From NCBI GenBank assembly GCA_016711125.1, contig JADJTQ010000010.1, positions 186,001-250,000 of the forward strand: a stretch of 64,000 nt of DNA, in the 5' to 3' direction. Shown piece after piece: positions 35,738-45,206 of the stretch (position 1 is its first letter; each line of letters starts with the position of its first letter). This stretch comes from Saprospiraceae bacterium. Its GTDB lineage: Bacteria > Bacteroidota > Bacteroidia > Chitinophagales > Saprospiraceae. The position numbers were made by a program, and so were the translations under genes. The notes below the pieces were generated by a model. It saw only the letters and a list, made by a program, of their open reading frames with translations. It did not search any database and had not been told where the DNA came from.

Positions 35738-36526
35738 CTACTTATTTATATATTTCGCCATGATCCTTAAAATTTCTTTACTCAATCTTGCCGCCATAAA
35801 TTCATGACCGAGATCATTAGGATGCACTCCATCCAACATTAAATCATCCATCGATTGTCCGCTGACACGATCGTATTCTCTAAAAAAAGCATAGTTGTCA
35901 AACAATCCAGTCTTATACTTTCTTGCCAATCTTCGTACAACCTTTACATATTTATAAAGTCTTTCATTTCGAAATTCAGGATAAGCCGCTCCCAAGCAAT
36001 TGGGCGCAATTAAAATAACCTTACTTCCATTTTCCTTCAGGGTAGAAATAATAAATTTCAAATTTGATTTATACGCCTTTAGTGGAATGCGAGAATCTCC
36101 TCCTTCTACTTTAGCATCAATAGCTGAATCGTTCGTGCCAAATCCGATAATCGTTAGATCCGGATTCTTCTCCAGAACATCAGATTCAAACCGATCAAGT
36201 GCATGACGAATTTTAAATAAATCATGATCAATCCTCCGTCCGGTATGACTACCGCCGATGCCCGCATTTATGACCTTTGCGGTAATTCCTTCCTTCTCCA
36301 ATAATGCCGGTAATCGCTGAGCAAACACAGCCGTGATCGTCTTCCGTTCCGCCGTTATCGAGTTCCCAAAGGCTACAATGGTCAACGAGTCGAGATTTGA
36401 AGACGACTGGTTTAATGACATTTGTGCTTGAAGTCCCGTTACAATTAAAAAAACGGAGATTCCGACAAGCATTCGTCTATAAGAAAAGACTTCCAAGAAA
36501 AGCCGGCAACCTATTGATAAATCCAT
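35738..36526 (-). CDS. SGNH/GDSL hydrolase
   Basis: The 262-residue protein has SGNH blocks VAFGNSITAERK (nucleophile Ser in GNSIT rather than GDS), NAGIGGSHTG, IGFGTNDSAID and MLDGVHPNDLGHEFMA. The Asp-to-Asn change in block I is seen in several sugar esterases of Bacteroidota. A Sec signal (MLVGISVFLIVTGLQAQ) starts at residue 19, so the true start may be 36472; the ATG at 36526 overlaps the upstream stop by 16 nt. It lies between two sialidase-fold genes and probably deacylates the same glycan. Confidence 0.85.
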   Translation of the reverse strand: MDLSIGCRLFLEVFSYRRMLVGISVFLIVTGLQAQMSLNQSSSNLDSLTIVAFGNSITAERKTITAVFAQRLPALLEKEGITAKVINAGIGGSHTGRRIDHDLFKIRHALDRFESDVLEKNPDLTIIGFGTNDSAIDAKVEGGDSRIPLKAYKSNLKFIISTLKENGSKVILIAPNCLGAAYPEFRNERLYKYVKVVRRLARKYKTGLFDNYAFFREYDRVSGQSMDDLMLDGVHPNDLGHEFMAARLSKEILRIMAKYINK

Positions 36527-37652
36527 GGGATCTCCACTTTTATGACTTTAGTCAAACCCCAATGTGTTTTGGCTGATTGGCTTCCGGAAGCATAACCCAG
36601 CAATACCGCACCATCTATAAATTCGATTGCAGTATAGCAATAGCGACCATCCGGGTCACTTTCCAATTCTTTTATATTTTGCCAACTGACTCCTTCGTCC
36701 TTTGATATAGCCATATTTAAGGGTGTCCTTTGTTTAGCATCCTTCTCATTAATAGTAATATTATGATTCCACACCGCAAGCAGGTCACCTGTCGACGGAA
36801 TTCGTTTAATGGAAGCTGGTGAAAGTGGCGACACCAGTTGACTTTTTTCGATAGGAGACCAGGATCGGCCCTGATCAAGTGATCGGGAATAACACTGTGT
36901 ACCAACATCCGTTCTGATATACATCAAAAGAGATTGATCTTTTAATAGAATTAGTCCAGGTTCCTGAGCCGTGATCGCATCTGGAATTGGCACTGACGCA
37001 CTTCTTTCCCAGGAATCTCCCTCATTGTCTGAATAAAAACAATAAATCTTTCCTTTGCTAGACCAGGTTCCGCCAGGTACATTATGCTGGGCAACCGGTA
37101 ATAGGAGTCTGCCGTCAGGCAATTGGATCACACGGTCATTATTTAACACAAAATAGCCCACTTCCGAAATACAGAGTTTGGGTTCTCCCCAGCTCTGGGC
37201 CTCATCATCAGAAATTCGCATCATTTTCTTACTATCGGAGTCGGAATTTTTCCTGCCATAAAACAAAGCAATCTTTCCACTCTGTAACCGTAGAAGAGAA
37301 ACCGACATTACGTTGAGCTCACCTTCATTAGGGATTTCGATCTTATCCACCTGGCTCCAGGTTTGGCCATCATCGGAAGATTCCCGGCTAGCTAAAAAAG
37401 CATGGCCATAGTCACCAGGTGAATCACCGTAAAAATGAGAATAAATAAAAAGTAACCGACCGTCCTTTAATCGAATGAAATCACCCTCGCTGTTTCTGGG
37501 ATTATTTGGCCAGGGTCGAGATTTAAGACCGTGTATGGCGCACGATCTGCTCCCTTTCCAAGGTCTTGAGTGCTGCCACATCCTAAGCTCATTGCTATAA
37601 TCGACAAGAGTAGAAAGTACATCACTATTTGGCAATTTATGGATCTTGTCAT
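36511..37652 (-). CDS. Sialidase-fold (BNR) lipoprotein, group A (frame broken near start)
   Basis: The signal peptide (MTRSINCQIVMYFLLLSIIA, lipobox MSLGC) and the mature protein are in different frames. One more base in the TTT run at 37504-37506 joins VLNLDPG to NNPRNSEGDFIRLKDGRLLF, giving about 380 residues like its neighbours. Group-A motifs and Asp boxes (SSDDGQTW, SDDEAQSW, SDNEGDSW, SLDQGRSW, SKDEGVSW) are all present. It begins 8 bases after the upstream paralogue's stop and is more diverged than the three tandem copies upstream. Confidence 0.85.
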
Positions 37653-37659
37653 TATTTGC

Positions 37660-38811
37660 TTACTTGCTCTCACTATATATCCAACTCAAGTCCACACTCT
37701 TTACACTCGTATCATTGAGCCCACCTGTTTTCTGATTTCCGGCACAATATCCCAATAACACTTTTTGATCTACAAACTGCATCGCTATATAACAATACCA
37801 GCCTGTTGGATCTCCTTCAAGTGTCTTGATTCGCTCCCAGCTAATTCCCTCATCTTTGGAGATTGCAATATTTAAGGGCGTCCGCTTTTTTGAAATTTTC
37901 TCATCAGTAGATAAATTATTATTCCAGACGGCTAACAGATCTCCGGTAGCAGGAATTCGCTCTATGGTGGCTGGAGATACCGGGGAAATCAGTTGGCTCT
38001 TGGTTACCGGTCCCCAGGTCATGCCACCGTCCATTGATTTTGAAAAGCACTGGGTTCCGGCATTTGACCGAATCACCATCAATAGAGCATTGTCTTCTAG
38101 CATTACAAGTCCTGGTTCTTGAAATATGATTTCTTCAGGATTTGCCACTGTCTCACTGCTCCTCCAGGTTTTGCCATTATCATCAGAATAATAGCAATAC
38201 AAAACTCCATGACCCGAGAACTCCCCTCCAGGAAAATTGTGTTGTGCCACCGCCATCAGTAGTCGACCATCTGCTCGCTGAATTACCCGATCATTATTTA
38301 ATACAAAATAGCCCTCCTTATCAGTAATGCAAGGCACAGGATCACTCCACGTTTCAGCTTCATCTTTAGAGACTCGCATCATCGGAATACAATCTGAGGT
38401 GGAATTCTTTCTCAGGTAAAAGAGTGCAATTTCTCCGGATTTCAGCCTCAATAGAGAAACGGACATAACATTCATTCCACCCTCATTCTGCAATTCAACT
38501 TTATCCGTTTTACTCCATGTTTTTCCCCGATCCGATGAAATGCGGCTAGCCAAATAGGCCGTCGCATGGTCACTGGAAGAGGACCCGTAATAGTGTGAAT
38601 AAATAAATAGAATCTTCCCATTCTTTAGCTCTACAAAATCCCCTTCACTATTGCGTGGATTATCCTCCCCCAATTCCAATCTCAGTACCGTTTTCGGTTC
38701 CGTCACCGATTGATTTGCAAAATCCGGTTTGACTGCACATGATGAAATAATTACTGCAAAAAATCCCATCCATCCAACAAAACTGAATCCATACATCGAT
38801 TTAATCTTCAT
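37660..38811 (-). CDS. Sialidase-fold (BNR) lipoprotein, tandem copy 3
   Basis: The 383-residue lipoprotein (lipobox ISSC) is one of three near-identical tandem copies. Motifs: DNPRNSEGDFVELKNGKILF, VLNNDRVIQRADGRL, FQEPGLVMLEDNALLMVIRS, SPVSPATIERIPATGDLLAVW and a C-terminal GYCAGNQKTGGLNDTSVKSV. Asp boxes: SSDRGKTW, SKDEAETW, SDDNGKTW, SMDGGMTW, SKDEGISW. Predicted role: surface or periplasmic exo-glycosidase for a terminal acidic sugar. Its start is exactly 1201 bases from that of the next copy. Confidence 0.85.
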   Translation of the reverse strand: MKIKSMYGFSFVGWMGFFAVIISSCAVKPDFANQSVTEPKTVLRLELGEDNPRNSEGDFVELKNGKILFIYSHYYGSSSSDHATAYLASRISSDRGKTWSKTDKVELQNEGGMNVMSVSLLRLKSGEIALFYLRKNSTSDCIPMMRVSKDEAETWSDPVPCITDKEGYFVLNNDRVIQRADGRLLMAVAQHNFPGGEFSGHGVLYCYYSDDNGKTWRSSETVANPEEIIFQEPGLVMLEDNALLMVIRSNAGTQCFSKSMDGGMTWGPVTKSQLISPVSPATIERIPATGDLLAVWNNNLSTDEKISKKRTPLNIAISKDEGISWERIKTLEGDPTGWYCYIAMQFVDQKVLLGYCAGNQKTGGLNDTSVKSVDLSWIYSESK

Positions 38812-38836
38812 AACTAAAATTTAAATACGTTTTATA

Positions 38837-40012
38837 CTAATCTATCAAGCTGCCTCTCACTTTTACATTCCCATCATAAATCCAACTCAAATCCACACTC
38901 TTAATGCTTGTATCATTGAGCCCGCCTGTCTTCTGGTTTCCAGCGCAATATCCCAGCAGGACTTTCTCATCAACAAATTGCATCGCTATATAGCAATACC
39001 ATCCCATTGGATCTTTTTCAAGTGTCTTGATCCGCTCCCAGCTAACTCCCTCATCTTTAGAGATCGCAATATTTAAAGGCGTCCGTTTTTTCGAAATATT
39101 TTCATCTGTGGATAGATTATTATTCCAAACCGCTAGTAAATCACCTGTCTGCGGAATTCGTTCTATCGTAGCTGGAGATACTGGAGAGATCAACTGGCTC
39201 TTGGTTACAGGTCCCCAGGACATACCCCCATCCATCGATTTTGAAAAACACTGCGTACCTGCATTCGATCGAATCACCATTAATATCGATTGGTCTTTTA
39301 GCATGACCAGACCAGGCTCTTGAAAGATGAATTTTTCCGGATTTGCCACTGCGTCACTGCTTTTCCATGTCTTACCAATATCGTCTGAATAGTAACTGTA
39401 TAAAACTCCATGTCCATCAAATTTGCCTCCAGGAAAATGGTGCTGAGCTACGGCTAACAATAATCGACCATCTGCTCGCTGTATAACCCGATCATTATTG
39501 AATGCAAAATAACCTTCCTTATCGGTAATACACGGTACCGGGTCACCCCAGGACATAGCCTCATCTGTGGAAAGCCGCATCACGGGTATACAATCTGAAA
39601 AGGAATTCTTTCTAGCATAAAAAAGTGCAATCTCTCCTGATTTTAGGCGCAACAAAGAAACGGACATCACGTTCATTCCCCCCTCGTTTTGCACCTCAAT
39701 TTTATCCGTCTTACTCCATGTTTTTCCACGATCGGAAGAAATGCGACTCGCCAGATAGGCAGAGCTATGGTCATGAGAAGAAGACCCATAATAGTGTGAA
39801 TAAATAAATAGAATCCTCCCATCCTTCAACTCCACAAAATCCCCCTCGCTATTGCGTGGATTATCCTCCCCCAATTCTAATCTCAGTACAGTCTTTGGTT
39901 CAGTCACAGGCTGATTTGCAAAATCTGGTTTGATTGCGCAGGATGAAAAAACTAAAGTAAAAATTGCTATCCAAGCAATAAAGCTAAAACCATACATGGA
40001 TTCAATCTTCAT
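38837..40012 (-). CDS. Sialidase-fold (BNR) lipoprotein, tandem copy 2
   Basis: The 391-residue copy differs from its neighbours by scattered substitutions and by a C-terminal extension (NVKVRGSLID) where the paralogues stop. The signal peptide and lipobox (FSSC) are kept. Motifs as in copy 3, with VLNNDR changed to AFNNDR. The extension arises from the 3' spacer that the copies share, showing how the duplication junction became coding. A functional exo-enzyme is likely; specificity is unknown. Confidence 0.85.
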   Translation of the reverse strand: MKIESMYGFSFIAWIAIFTLVFSSCAIKPDFANQPVTEPKTVLRLELGEDNPRNSEGDFVELKDGRILFIYSHYYGSSSHDHSSAYLASRISSDRGKTWSKTDKIEVQNEGGMNVMSVSLLRLKSGEIALFYARKNSFSDCIPVMRLSTDEAMSWGDPVPCITDKEGYFAFNNDRVIQRADGRLLLAVAQHHFPGGKFDGHGVLYSYYSDDIGKTWKSSDAVANPEKFIFQEPGLVMLKDQSILMVIRSNAGTQCFSKSMDGGMSWGPVTKSQLISPVSPATIERIPQTGDLLAVWNNNLSTDENISKKRTPLNIAISKDEGVSWERIKTLEKDPMGWYCYIAMQFVDEKVLLGYCAGNQKTGGLNDTSIKSVDLSWIYDGNVKVRGSLID

Positions 40013-40064
40013 AATTAAAATTTAAATACGTCTTATACTAATCTATCTAGCTGCCCTCTCACTT

Positions 40065-41213
40065 TTACATTCCCTGATAGATCCAACTCAAATTCACACT
40101 CTTAATGCTTGTATCATTGAGCCCTCCTGTCGTTTGGTTTCCAGCGCAATATCCAAGCAATACGTTTTCGCCTACAAACTGCATCGCTATATAGCAATAC
40201 CATCCCATTGGATCTTCTTCGAGCACCTTGATCCGCTCCCAGCTAACTCCTTCATCCTTAGAGATCGCAATATTTAAAGGCGTCCGTTTTTTAGAAATTT
40301 TCTCGTCCGTAGACAAGTTGTAATTCCAAACTGCCAGTAGATCATCCGTTTGGGGAATCCGTTCTATCGTAGCTGGAGAACGTGGTGAGATCAACTGACT
40401 TTTACTCACTTGGCCCCAATTCATGCCCCCATCCGTTGATTTCGAAAAAATCTGCGTACCTGCATTCGTACGCATAAACATCAAGATGGAGTTGTCTTTG
40501 AGTATGACAAGCCCGGGTTCCTGCAGCACCACACTGTCCGGATTTGGTACAGCCTTACTACTCTTCCAGGTTTTGCCATTATCATCCGAATGGTAGCAGA
40601 ATAATATGCCCCCCAGTGAGAATGCCCCACCAGGATAATTATGTTGGGACACTGGTAAAAGCAATCGACCATCAGGCCGCTGAATGACCCGATCATTATT
40701 TAATACGAAATATCCCTCCCTGTCTCTAATGCAAGGAATAGGATCACTCCAGGTTGCAGCCTCGTCTTTCGAAATGCGCATCATGGGTATACAGTCTGTG
40801 AGCGAGTTCTTTCTCGCATAGAAAAGCGCGATTTCTCCTGACTTTAGTCGCAATAAAGAAACGGACATAATATTCATTCCTCCCTCATTCTCCACTTCTA
40901 TCTTATCCTGCGCACTCCATGTTTTTCCCCGGTCCGAAGAAATGCGGCTTGCCAGATATGCCGTCCCATGGTCACTGGAAGAAGCCCCATAATAATGTGA
41001 ATAAACAAATAGAATCTTCCCATCCTTTAACTCCACGAAATCTCCCTCACTATTGCGTGGATTACCGTCGCCAGATTCCAATCTCAATACGGTCCTTGGT
41101 TCAGATACTGGCTGATTTGCAAAATCTGGTTTGACTGCGCAGGATGACAACACCACTGCAAATACTGCTGCCCATCCAACGGGACTGAAACCGATAGTCG
41201 ATCTATTCTTCAC
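40065..41213 (-). CDS. Sialidase-fold (BNR) lipoprotein, tandem copy 1
   Basis: The 382-residue lipoprotein (lipobox LSSC) is the most upstream and most diverged of the three tandem copies: GNPRNSEGDFVELKDGKILF, VLNNDRVIQRPDGRL, LQEPGLVILKDNSILMFMRT and SPRSPATIERIPQTDDLLAVW. The Val to Arg change in SPxSPAT and MFMRT in place of MVIRS lie near the presumed sugar-binding face, so substrate preference may differ. Asp boxes are all kept. It follows the group-B gene at 41259 after 45 bases. Confidence 0.85.
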   Translation of the reverse strand: MKNRSTIGFSPVGWAAVFAVVLSSCAVKPDFANQPVSEPRTVLRLESGDGNPRNSEGDFVELKDGKILFVYSHYYGASSSDHGTAYLASRISSDRGKTWSAQDKIEVENEGGMNIMSVSLLRLKSGEIALFYARKNSLTDCIPMMRISKDEAATWSDPIPCIRDREGYFVLNNDRVIQRPDGRLLLPVSQHNYPGGAFSLGGILFCYHSDDNGKTWKSSKAVPNPDSVVLQEPGLVILKDNSILMFMRTNAGTQIFSKSTDGGMNWGQVSKSQLISPRSPATIERIPQTDDLLAVWNYNLSTDEKISKKRTPLNIAISKDEGVSWERIKVLEEDPMGWYCYIAMQFVGENVLLGYCAGNQTTGGLNDTSIKSVNLSWIYQGM

Positions 41214-41258
41214 AATTAAAACTTAAATATTCCCATCATTAAAATTTTATCCATTGGA

Positions 41259-42398
41259 TTACAAAAAATCCTTTTCAAAAAATTTAGATTTTAATTCACC
41301 CCTCCAGGTAGTAAGCCATATCTCACCCGGATTTACTTCAAATAAGTAGGGGTACGAAATATCCTTTTCAGTTCGGCCAATAACCACCGGGTCTGTCCAT
41401 GATTTTCCATCATCATCCGAAAACATGATTGACAATTCTTTCCGGTGATTTACTGCAGGTACCTCTGACCATTGTCCTTTACCACCTGACAAAGGATATG
41501 AGGTCTGGCCTTCCGGATACAATTGATTATAGACAAGTATAAGCCGGCCGCTTGACAACCTTTTTACGAGACCAGGTGCCGTGCTGGCTTTTATTTCTGT
41601 CACATTATAGTTTTTCCAGGAAAGGCCTTCATCACTTGAATAAGCTTCCCAAAATCGACCCCAGGCAGTGCGTAGGATCATCCAAATGCGGCCATCGTTC
41701 AGTTGCTCAATCGTGGCCTCGATCACACCGCTGTGGTGCCCCACTCCACCCAGGTCAATGATATTGCTTCGTTGCCAATTTTTTCCCTCATTCTTTGAGG
41801 TATATGTCACCGTGGCGTGATGTCCTGGATTGTGACGCATCATCATGGAGGTAAAAATCACGCTACCATCCCTGGTTTCTATAATATCCCGGATCGCACC
41901 AGTCCAGTCATCATGTAGTTTATTTGGGGCCTCCCAGGTTTGGCCCCCGTCACGGCTCCGGACCACATAGGTGGGTAGTACGGCATTGGGAGCATCGTGG
42001 ATGTCTTCTTTCCAATCCCAGTTAGCTCTTTCTACATCGTTAGCAAAAGCGAGAATAATCGTTCCATGTTTTGTGCAAACTAATGCCCTTTCAGGGCGGA
42101 TTGAATAGGCGCCTGGATATCTGAATATTTCATAGGTCTTCCAGGTTTTTCCTTCATCACTGGAAATAAAAGATTCCGTTTCTCCAACGGTAAGGACGTC
42201 TCCATTTTTAAGCCGCACAAAAGGACCCATTTTCAGGTCCGGCATTTCCATCACTTTATCATGGTAAATGATCTTCGGAGGTTGTTGGGCCTCAGGTAAT
42301 AAGATAGTATCTTGAGAGATAAAGACTGTTCGAAAAGTACCTGACGAAAATCCTAACAAAAATAGGGGAATAATACCCATGATTATATACTTCATCAT
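41259..42398 (-). CDS. Sialidase-fold (BNR) secreted protein, group B
   Basis: The 379-residue protein begins with a hydrophobic signal (IIMGIIPLFLLGFSSG) and has a different motif set from group A: MPDLKMGPFVRLKNGDVLTV, GAIRDIIETRDGSVIFTSMM, RHNPGHH, GVGHHSGVIEATIEQLNDGR and WMILRTAWGRFWEAYSSDEG. The Glu of EATIEQL followed by the Arg of ILRT matches the sialidase Glu-Arg arrangement. It is a close paralogue of the next upstream gene (42418-43581), separated by 19 bases. Probably an exo-enzyme of different specificity from group A. Confidence 0.85.
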   Translation of the reverse strand: MMKYIIMGIIPLFLLGFSSGTFRTVFISQDTILLPEAQQPPKIIYHDKVMEMPDLKMGPFVRLKNGDVLTVGETESFISSDEGKTWKTYEIFRYPGAYSIRPERALVCTKHGTIILAFANDVERANWDWKEDIHDAPNAVLPTYVVRSRDGGQTWEAPNKLHDDWTGAIRDIIETRDGSVIFTSMMMRHNPGHHATVTYTSKNEGKNWQRSNIIDLGGVGHHSGVIEATIEQLNDGRIWMILRTAWGRFWEAYSSDEGLSWKNYNVTEIKASTAPGLVKRLSSGRLILVYNQLYPEGQTSYPLSGGKGQWSEVPAVNHRKELSIMFSDDDGKSWTDPVVIGRTEKDISYPYLFEVNPGEIWLTTWRGELKSKFFEKDFL

Positions 42399-42417
42399 TT
42401 ATACCCGATTATTCAAA

Positions 42418-43581
42418 TTACTTTATAAAATCCTTTTCCATTAATTTAATCCGCAAGGTACTGAACATGGTAGTGATCCACAGCTCACCGGAATTTGCCT
42501 CAAAAACATACGGGTAAGACACCTGTCTGGTGTCGCCTGCTACTTTAGCAATGACCTCGGGTGCACTCCAATTCTTGCCATCATCGTCAGAAAATGCAAT
42601 GGATAATTCTTGCCGGTGATTGCTGGCCCGTACTTCCGACCATTGATTATCTCCTCCACTTAAGGGGAAATAATCTTTACCTTCCGGAAATCTTTGATTC
42701 CAGACAAGAACCAATCTCCCACTCGCCAATCTTTTCATTAAACCCGGTGCTGCACTTGCTTCAATATTGGTAGATTTAATATCAGTCCACGTCTTTCCTT
42801 CATCCCTGGAAGTAACCTGCCAAAAACTCCCCCAATTGGTCCGCATCAACATCTTGATGCTAAAATCTCCCATTTGTTCCATGGTCCCTTCTGTCACACC
42901 GCTATGATGCCCAATGCCGCCGAGATCAATAATATTACTTCGCTCCCAGGTTTCACCTTCATTTCTGGACATATAGCTAAGCACAGTGTGGTGTCCCGGA
43001 TTATGTCGCATCATCATGGATGGAAATACAATGTTTCCATTTTGGGTTTCAATCATATCTCGAATGGCCCCGGTGTGTTCGGTATGTAATGTTTGGAAAT
43101 TTTGCCAGGTTTTACCCCCATCCAAACTTCTAATGGTACAAGTAGGTAAGATGGCTCCCGGCGAATCGGAGATTTCCTTGTTCCAATTCCAATTTCTCCT
43201 CGCTTCGAGATTCATGAAGGCAAGGATAACCGTCCCATTTTTTGTCTTTAGCAAAGCACGTTCATCAGAGATTTTATATTTTCCAGGCTGATTAAACATC
43301 TCATAGGTGGTCCATGTCTTTCCTTCATCAGAGCTGATCAGGCACTTCGTATCTTCGACCGTGAGTATGCTGCCATTATCCAACCTTACAAATGGCCCCA
43401 TTTTGAGACCTGGAATTTCCGATACCTTTGGGTGCAGAATGAATTGATCTGCCGGTTTCAATTCAAAACTATCATGAAGAAAGTCCATATATATTTCTGG
43501 CGCCGAAAAATGCACCATGGCTCCTAATGCATTCCAGGTAAACAATAAAGGCAGGTACCAAACTTTTATATAATCAAGCAT
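42418..43581 (-). CDS. Sialidase-fold (BNR) secreted protein, group B
   Basis: The 387-residue protein resembles its neighbour along its length: IPGLKMGPFVRLDNGSILTV, GAIRDMIETQNGNIVFPSMM, RHNPGHH, IGHHSGVTEGTMEQMGDFSI and MLMRTNWGSFWQVTSRDEGK. The N-terminus (VWYLPLLFTWNALGAMV) is a weak signal or anchor. The Ala of EATIEQL is Gly here (EGTMEQM). It is the first sialidase-fold gene after the sulfatases and follows a tandem-repeat spacer of about 150 bases that could hold an internal promoter or processing site. Confidence 0.85.
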   Translation of the reverse strand: MLDYIKVWYLPLLFTWNALGAMVHFSAPEIYMDFLHDSFELKPADQFILHPKVSEIPGLKMGPFVRLDNGSILTVEDTKCLISSDEGKTWTTYEMFNQPGKYKISDERALLKTKNGTVILAFMNLEARRNWNWNKEISDSPGAILPTCTIRSLDGGKTWQNFQTLHTEHTGAIRDMIETQNGNIVFPSMMMRHNPGHHTVLSYMSRNEGETWERSNIIDLGGIGHHSGVTEGTMEQMGDFSIKMLMRTNWGSFWQVTSRDEGKTWTDIKSTNIEASAAPGLMKRLASGRLVLVWNQRFPEGKDYFPLSGGDNQWSEVRASNHRQELSIAFSDDDGKNWSAPEVIAKVAGDTRQVSYPYVFEANSGELWITTMFSTLRIKLMEKDFIK

Positions 43582-43589
43582 TTCTCTAT

Positions 43590-43738
43590 GGTTTAGTTAA
43601 GTGGTTAAGTCGTTAAGTGGGTAATTCGTTAAGTGGGTAATTCGTTAAGTGGTTAAGTAGTTAATTAGTTAAGTGGGTAATTCGTTAATTAGTTAAGTGG
43701 GTAATTCGTTAAGTCGTCAATTCGTTAATTCGTTAATT
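43590..43738. repeat. Short tandem repeat, 8-bp and 16-bp units
   Basis: The spacer between the second sulfatase and the first sialidase-fold gene is built from GTTAAGTG, GTAATTCG and GTTAATTA octamers, arranged mostly as GTTAAGTGGGTAATTC higher-order units. No spacers of unique sequence occur between units, so it is not a CRISPR array. Such tracts change length easily and could tune expression of the downstream genes. Confidence 0.85.
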
Positions 43739-43739
43739 T

Positions 43740-45178
43740 CTAGCCAGGTCGAATAATTCCCTCTGGTGGAAATTTTGCTCCACTGTTTGTGAGCCACTTT
43801 CCCAGCATCTTTTTCATTTTATTCACGATTATAGGATGTTGCTGAGCAATATCTGCCTGTTCACTTAAATCCAGTGACAAATCGTACAACTCACTTTTTC
43901 CGGTCTTATATTCATAGACTAATTTATAGTTTTTCCATCTCACTGCACCTTCAAAACGGCTGTGCGGATAGTGCCAAAATAGCGCATCATGAATTGATTT
44001 GGCAGAGCCACTCAACAGTACTTTTCGAAAACTGCGTCCGTCAAGGTGCTGTTTTTTTTGAAGTGGTAATCCAGCCAGATCAAGCAAGGTTGGATAAAAA
44101 TCATCGGAAATCAGGGGTGTTTTCGATGTTGAGCCTGAAGCCACCTGATTGGGATATCGGATTATAGTTGGAACCCGGATGCCTCCTTCGTACAAATTGT
44201 GTTTGGCGCCTCGCAAGGGTGCATTGGATGTAACCGAATGCTTGCCACCATTGTCGGAAGTAAATACAATGATGGTATTATCTCTCAAGCCAAGTGCATC
44301 AATTTCGGCCACCACTTTTCCTACATTCTCATCCATATGTTGTACCATGGCCGCATACTCGGGAAGATTTTGATATACCCGCGATCCATTGGCCATATCG
44401 TCCTTTCCCAAGAGACCCAAAGCCGCAATCTTCTTTCCGTATTTTTCAACAACTTCCGGCTTTGCATCTAAGGGTGTGTGCACCGTATGGAAAGCGAGAA
44501 AAGCAAAAAAGGATGCTCCTTATGGTCTCTGATAAATTTTATAGTCTCATTTGCAAGTCGATCAGTGAGATATTCATTTACAGGACCGTCATCCATGTGG
44601 GTAAAATGATGGGGACTAAACATGAGTGTTTCCAATCGGTCTACTGGTGGTTCACGATCCGGATACGCCATTTTCCAGGCATTCTTGGAGGTTAAACCAC
44701 CTATGGCTACATCAAATCCCTGATTTGCTACCCAATCTTCCTGTTTATAGCCCAGGTGCCATTTACCAAAATAGCCCGTGTGATAATGATTCTTTTTAAA
44801 AGCTTCCCCGATGGTAAATTCATCCAAAGATAGGGCGTGGGTCACATAGTCGGCATCCTGATCGGGTGTAATAAGGAAGGTGCTTATCCCGGTACGTGCT
44901 GTGCTTCTGCCAGTCATGATTGAAGCTCTCGTTGGAGAACAGACCGGACCTCCCGAATAAAAATCGGTCAGTACCATTCCTTCCGAAGCCAATTTGTCGA
45001 CATTGGGTGTTTCGTAGATCTTACTACCCATGTAGCCCAAATCTGACCAACCGAGATCATCCACTAAAATAAAAACGACATTAGGTGGTGAATCTACAGC
45101 CATCACCAAAGTGCCAGGATTTACAACCAAGAGCAAACTAGCTAAGATAATCTTGATCGAGTCATTGAGCATGGCCAT
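43740..45178 (-). CDS. Arylsulfatase, formylglycine type (frame broken)
   Basis: The signal-bearing first part (MAMLNDSIKIILASLLLVV) contains VVFILVDDLGWSDLGYMGS with metal Asp residues and the maturation motif VCSPTRASIMTGR whose Cys becomes formylglycine. The frame breaks in a six-A run (44505-44510); one more base joins RDHKEHPFF to AFLAFHTVHTPLDAKPEVVE. The second part holds FTSDNGGKHSVT (metal Asp-Asn) and GAKHNLYEGGIRVPTI. Total about 479 residues, normal for S1 sulfatases. It removes sulfate esters from the imported or surface-bound glycan. Predicted start 45178. Confidence 0.9.
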
Positions 45179-45206
45179 TCGATTTTCTGTGTAAGTAATT
45201 ACAGGT

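Larger units (their letters stand above)
37660..41213. repeat. Three-copy tandem gene duplication, about 1201-bp period
   Basis: The starts of the three genes fall at 41213, 40012 and 38811, a spacing of exactly 1201 bases. The spacers share the sequence AATTTAAATACGT-TTATACT followed by AATCTATC-AGCTGCC and CTCACTTTTACATTCCC (near 38820-38870 and 40020-40070). Coding identity looks very high by eye. The event therefore copied gene plus spacer as a unit and is fairly recent. Confidence 0.85.

Noticed and set aside
43590..43738. Possible CRISPR array in the octamer repeat tract
   Set aside because: Units are contiguous with no unique spacers, and no cas genes are near.
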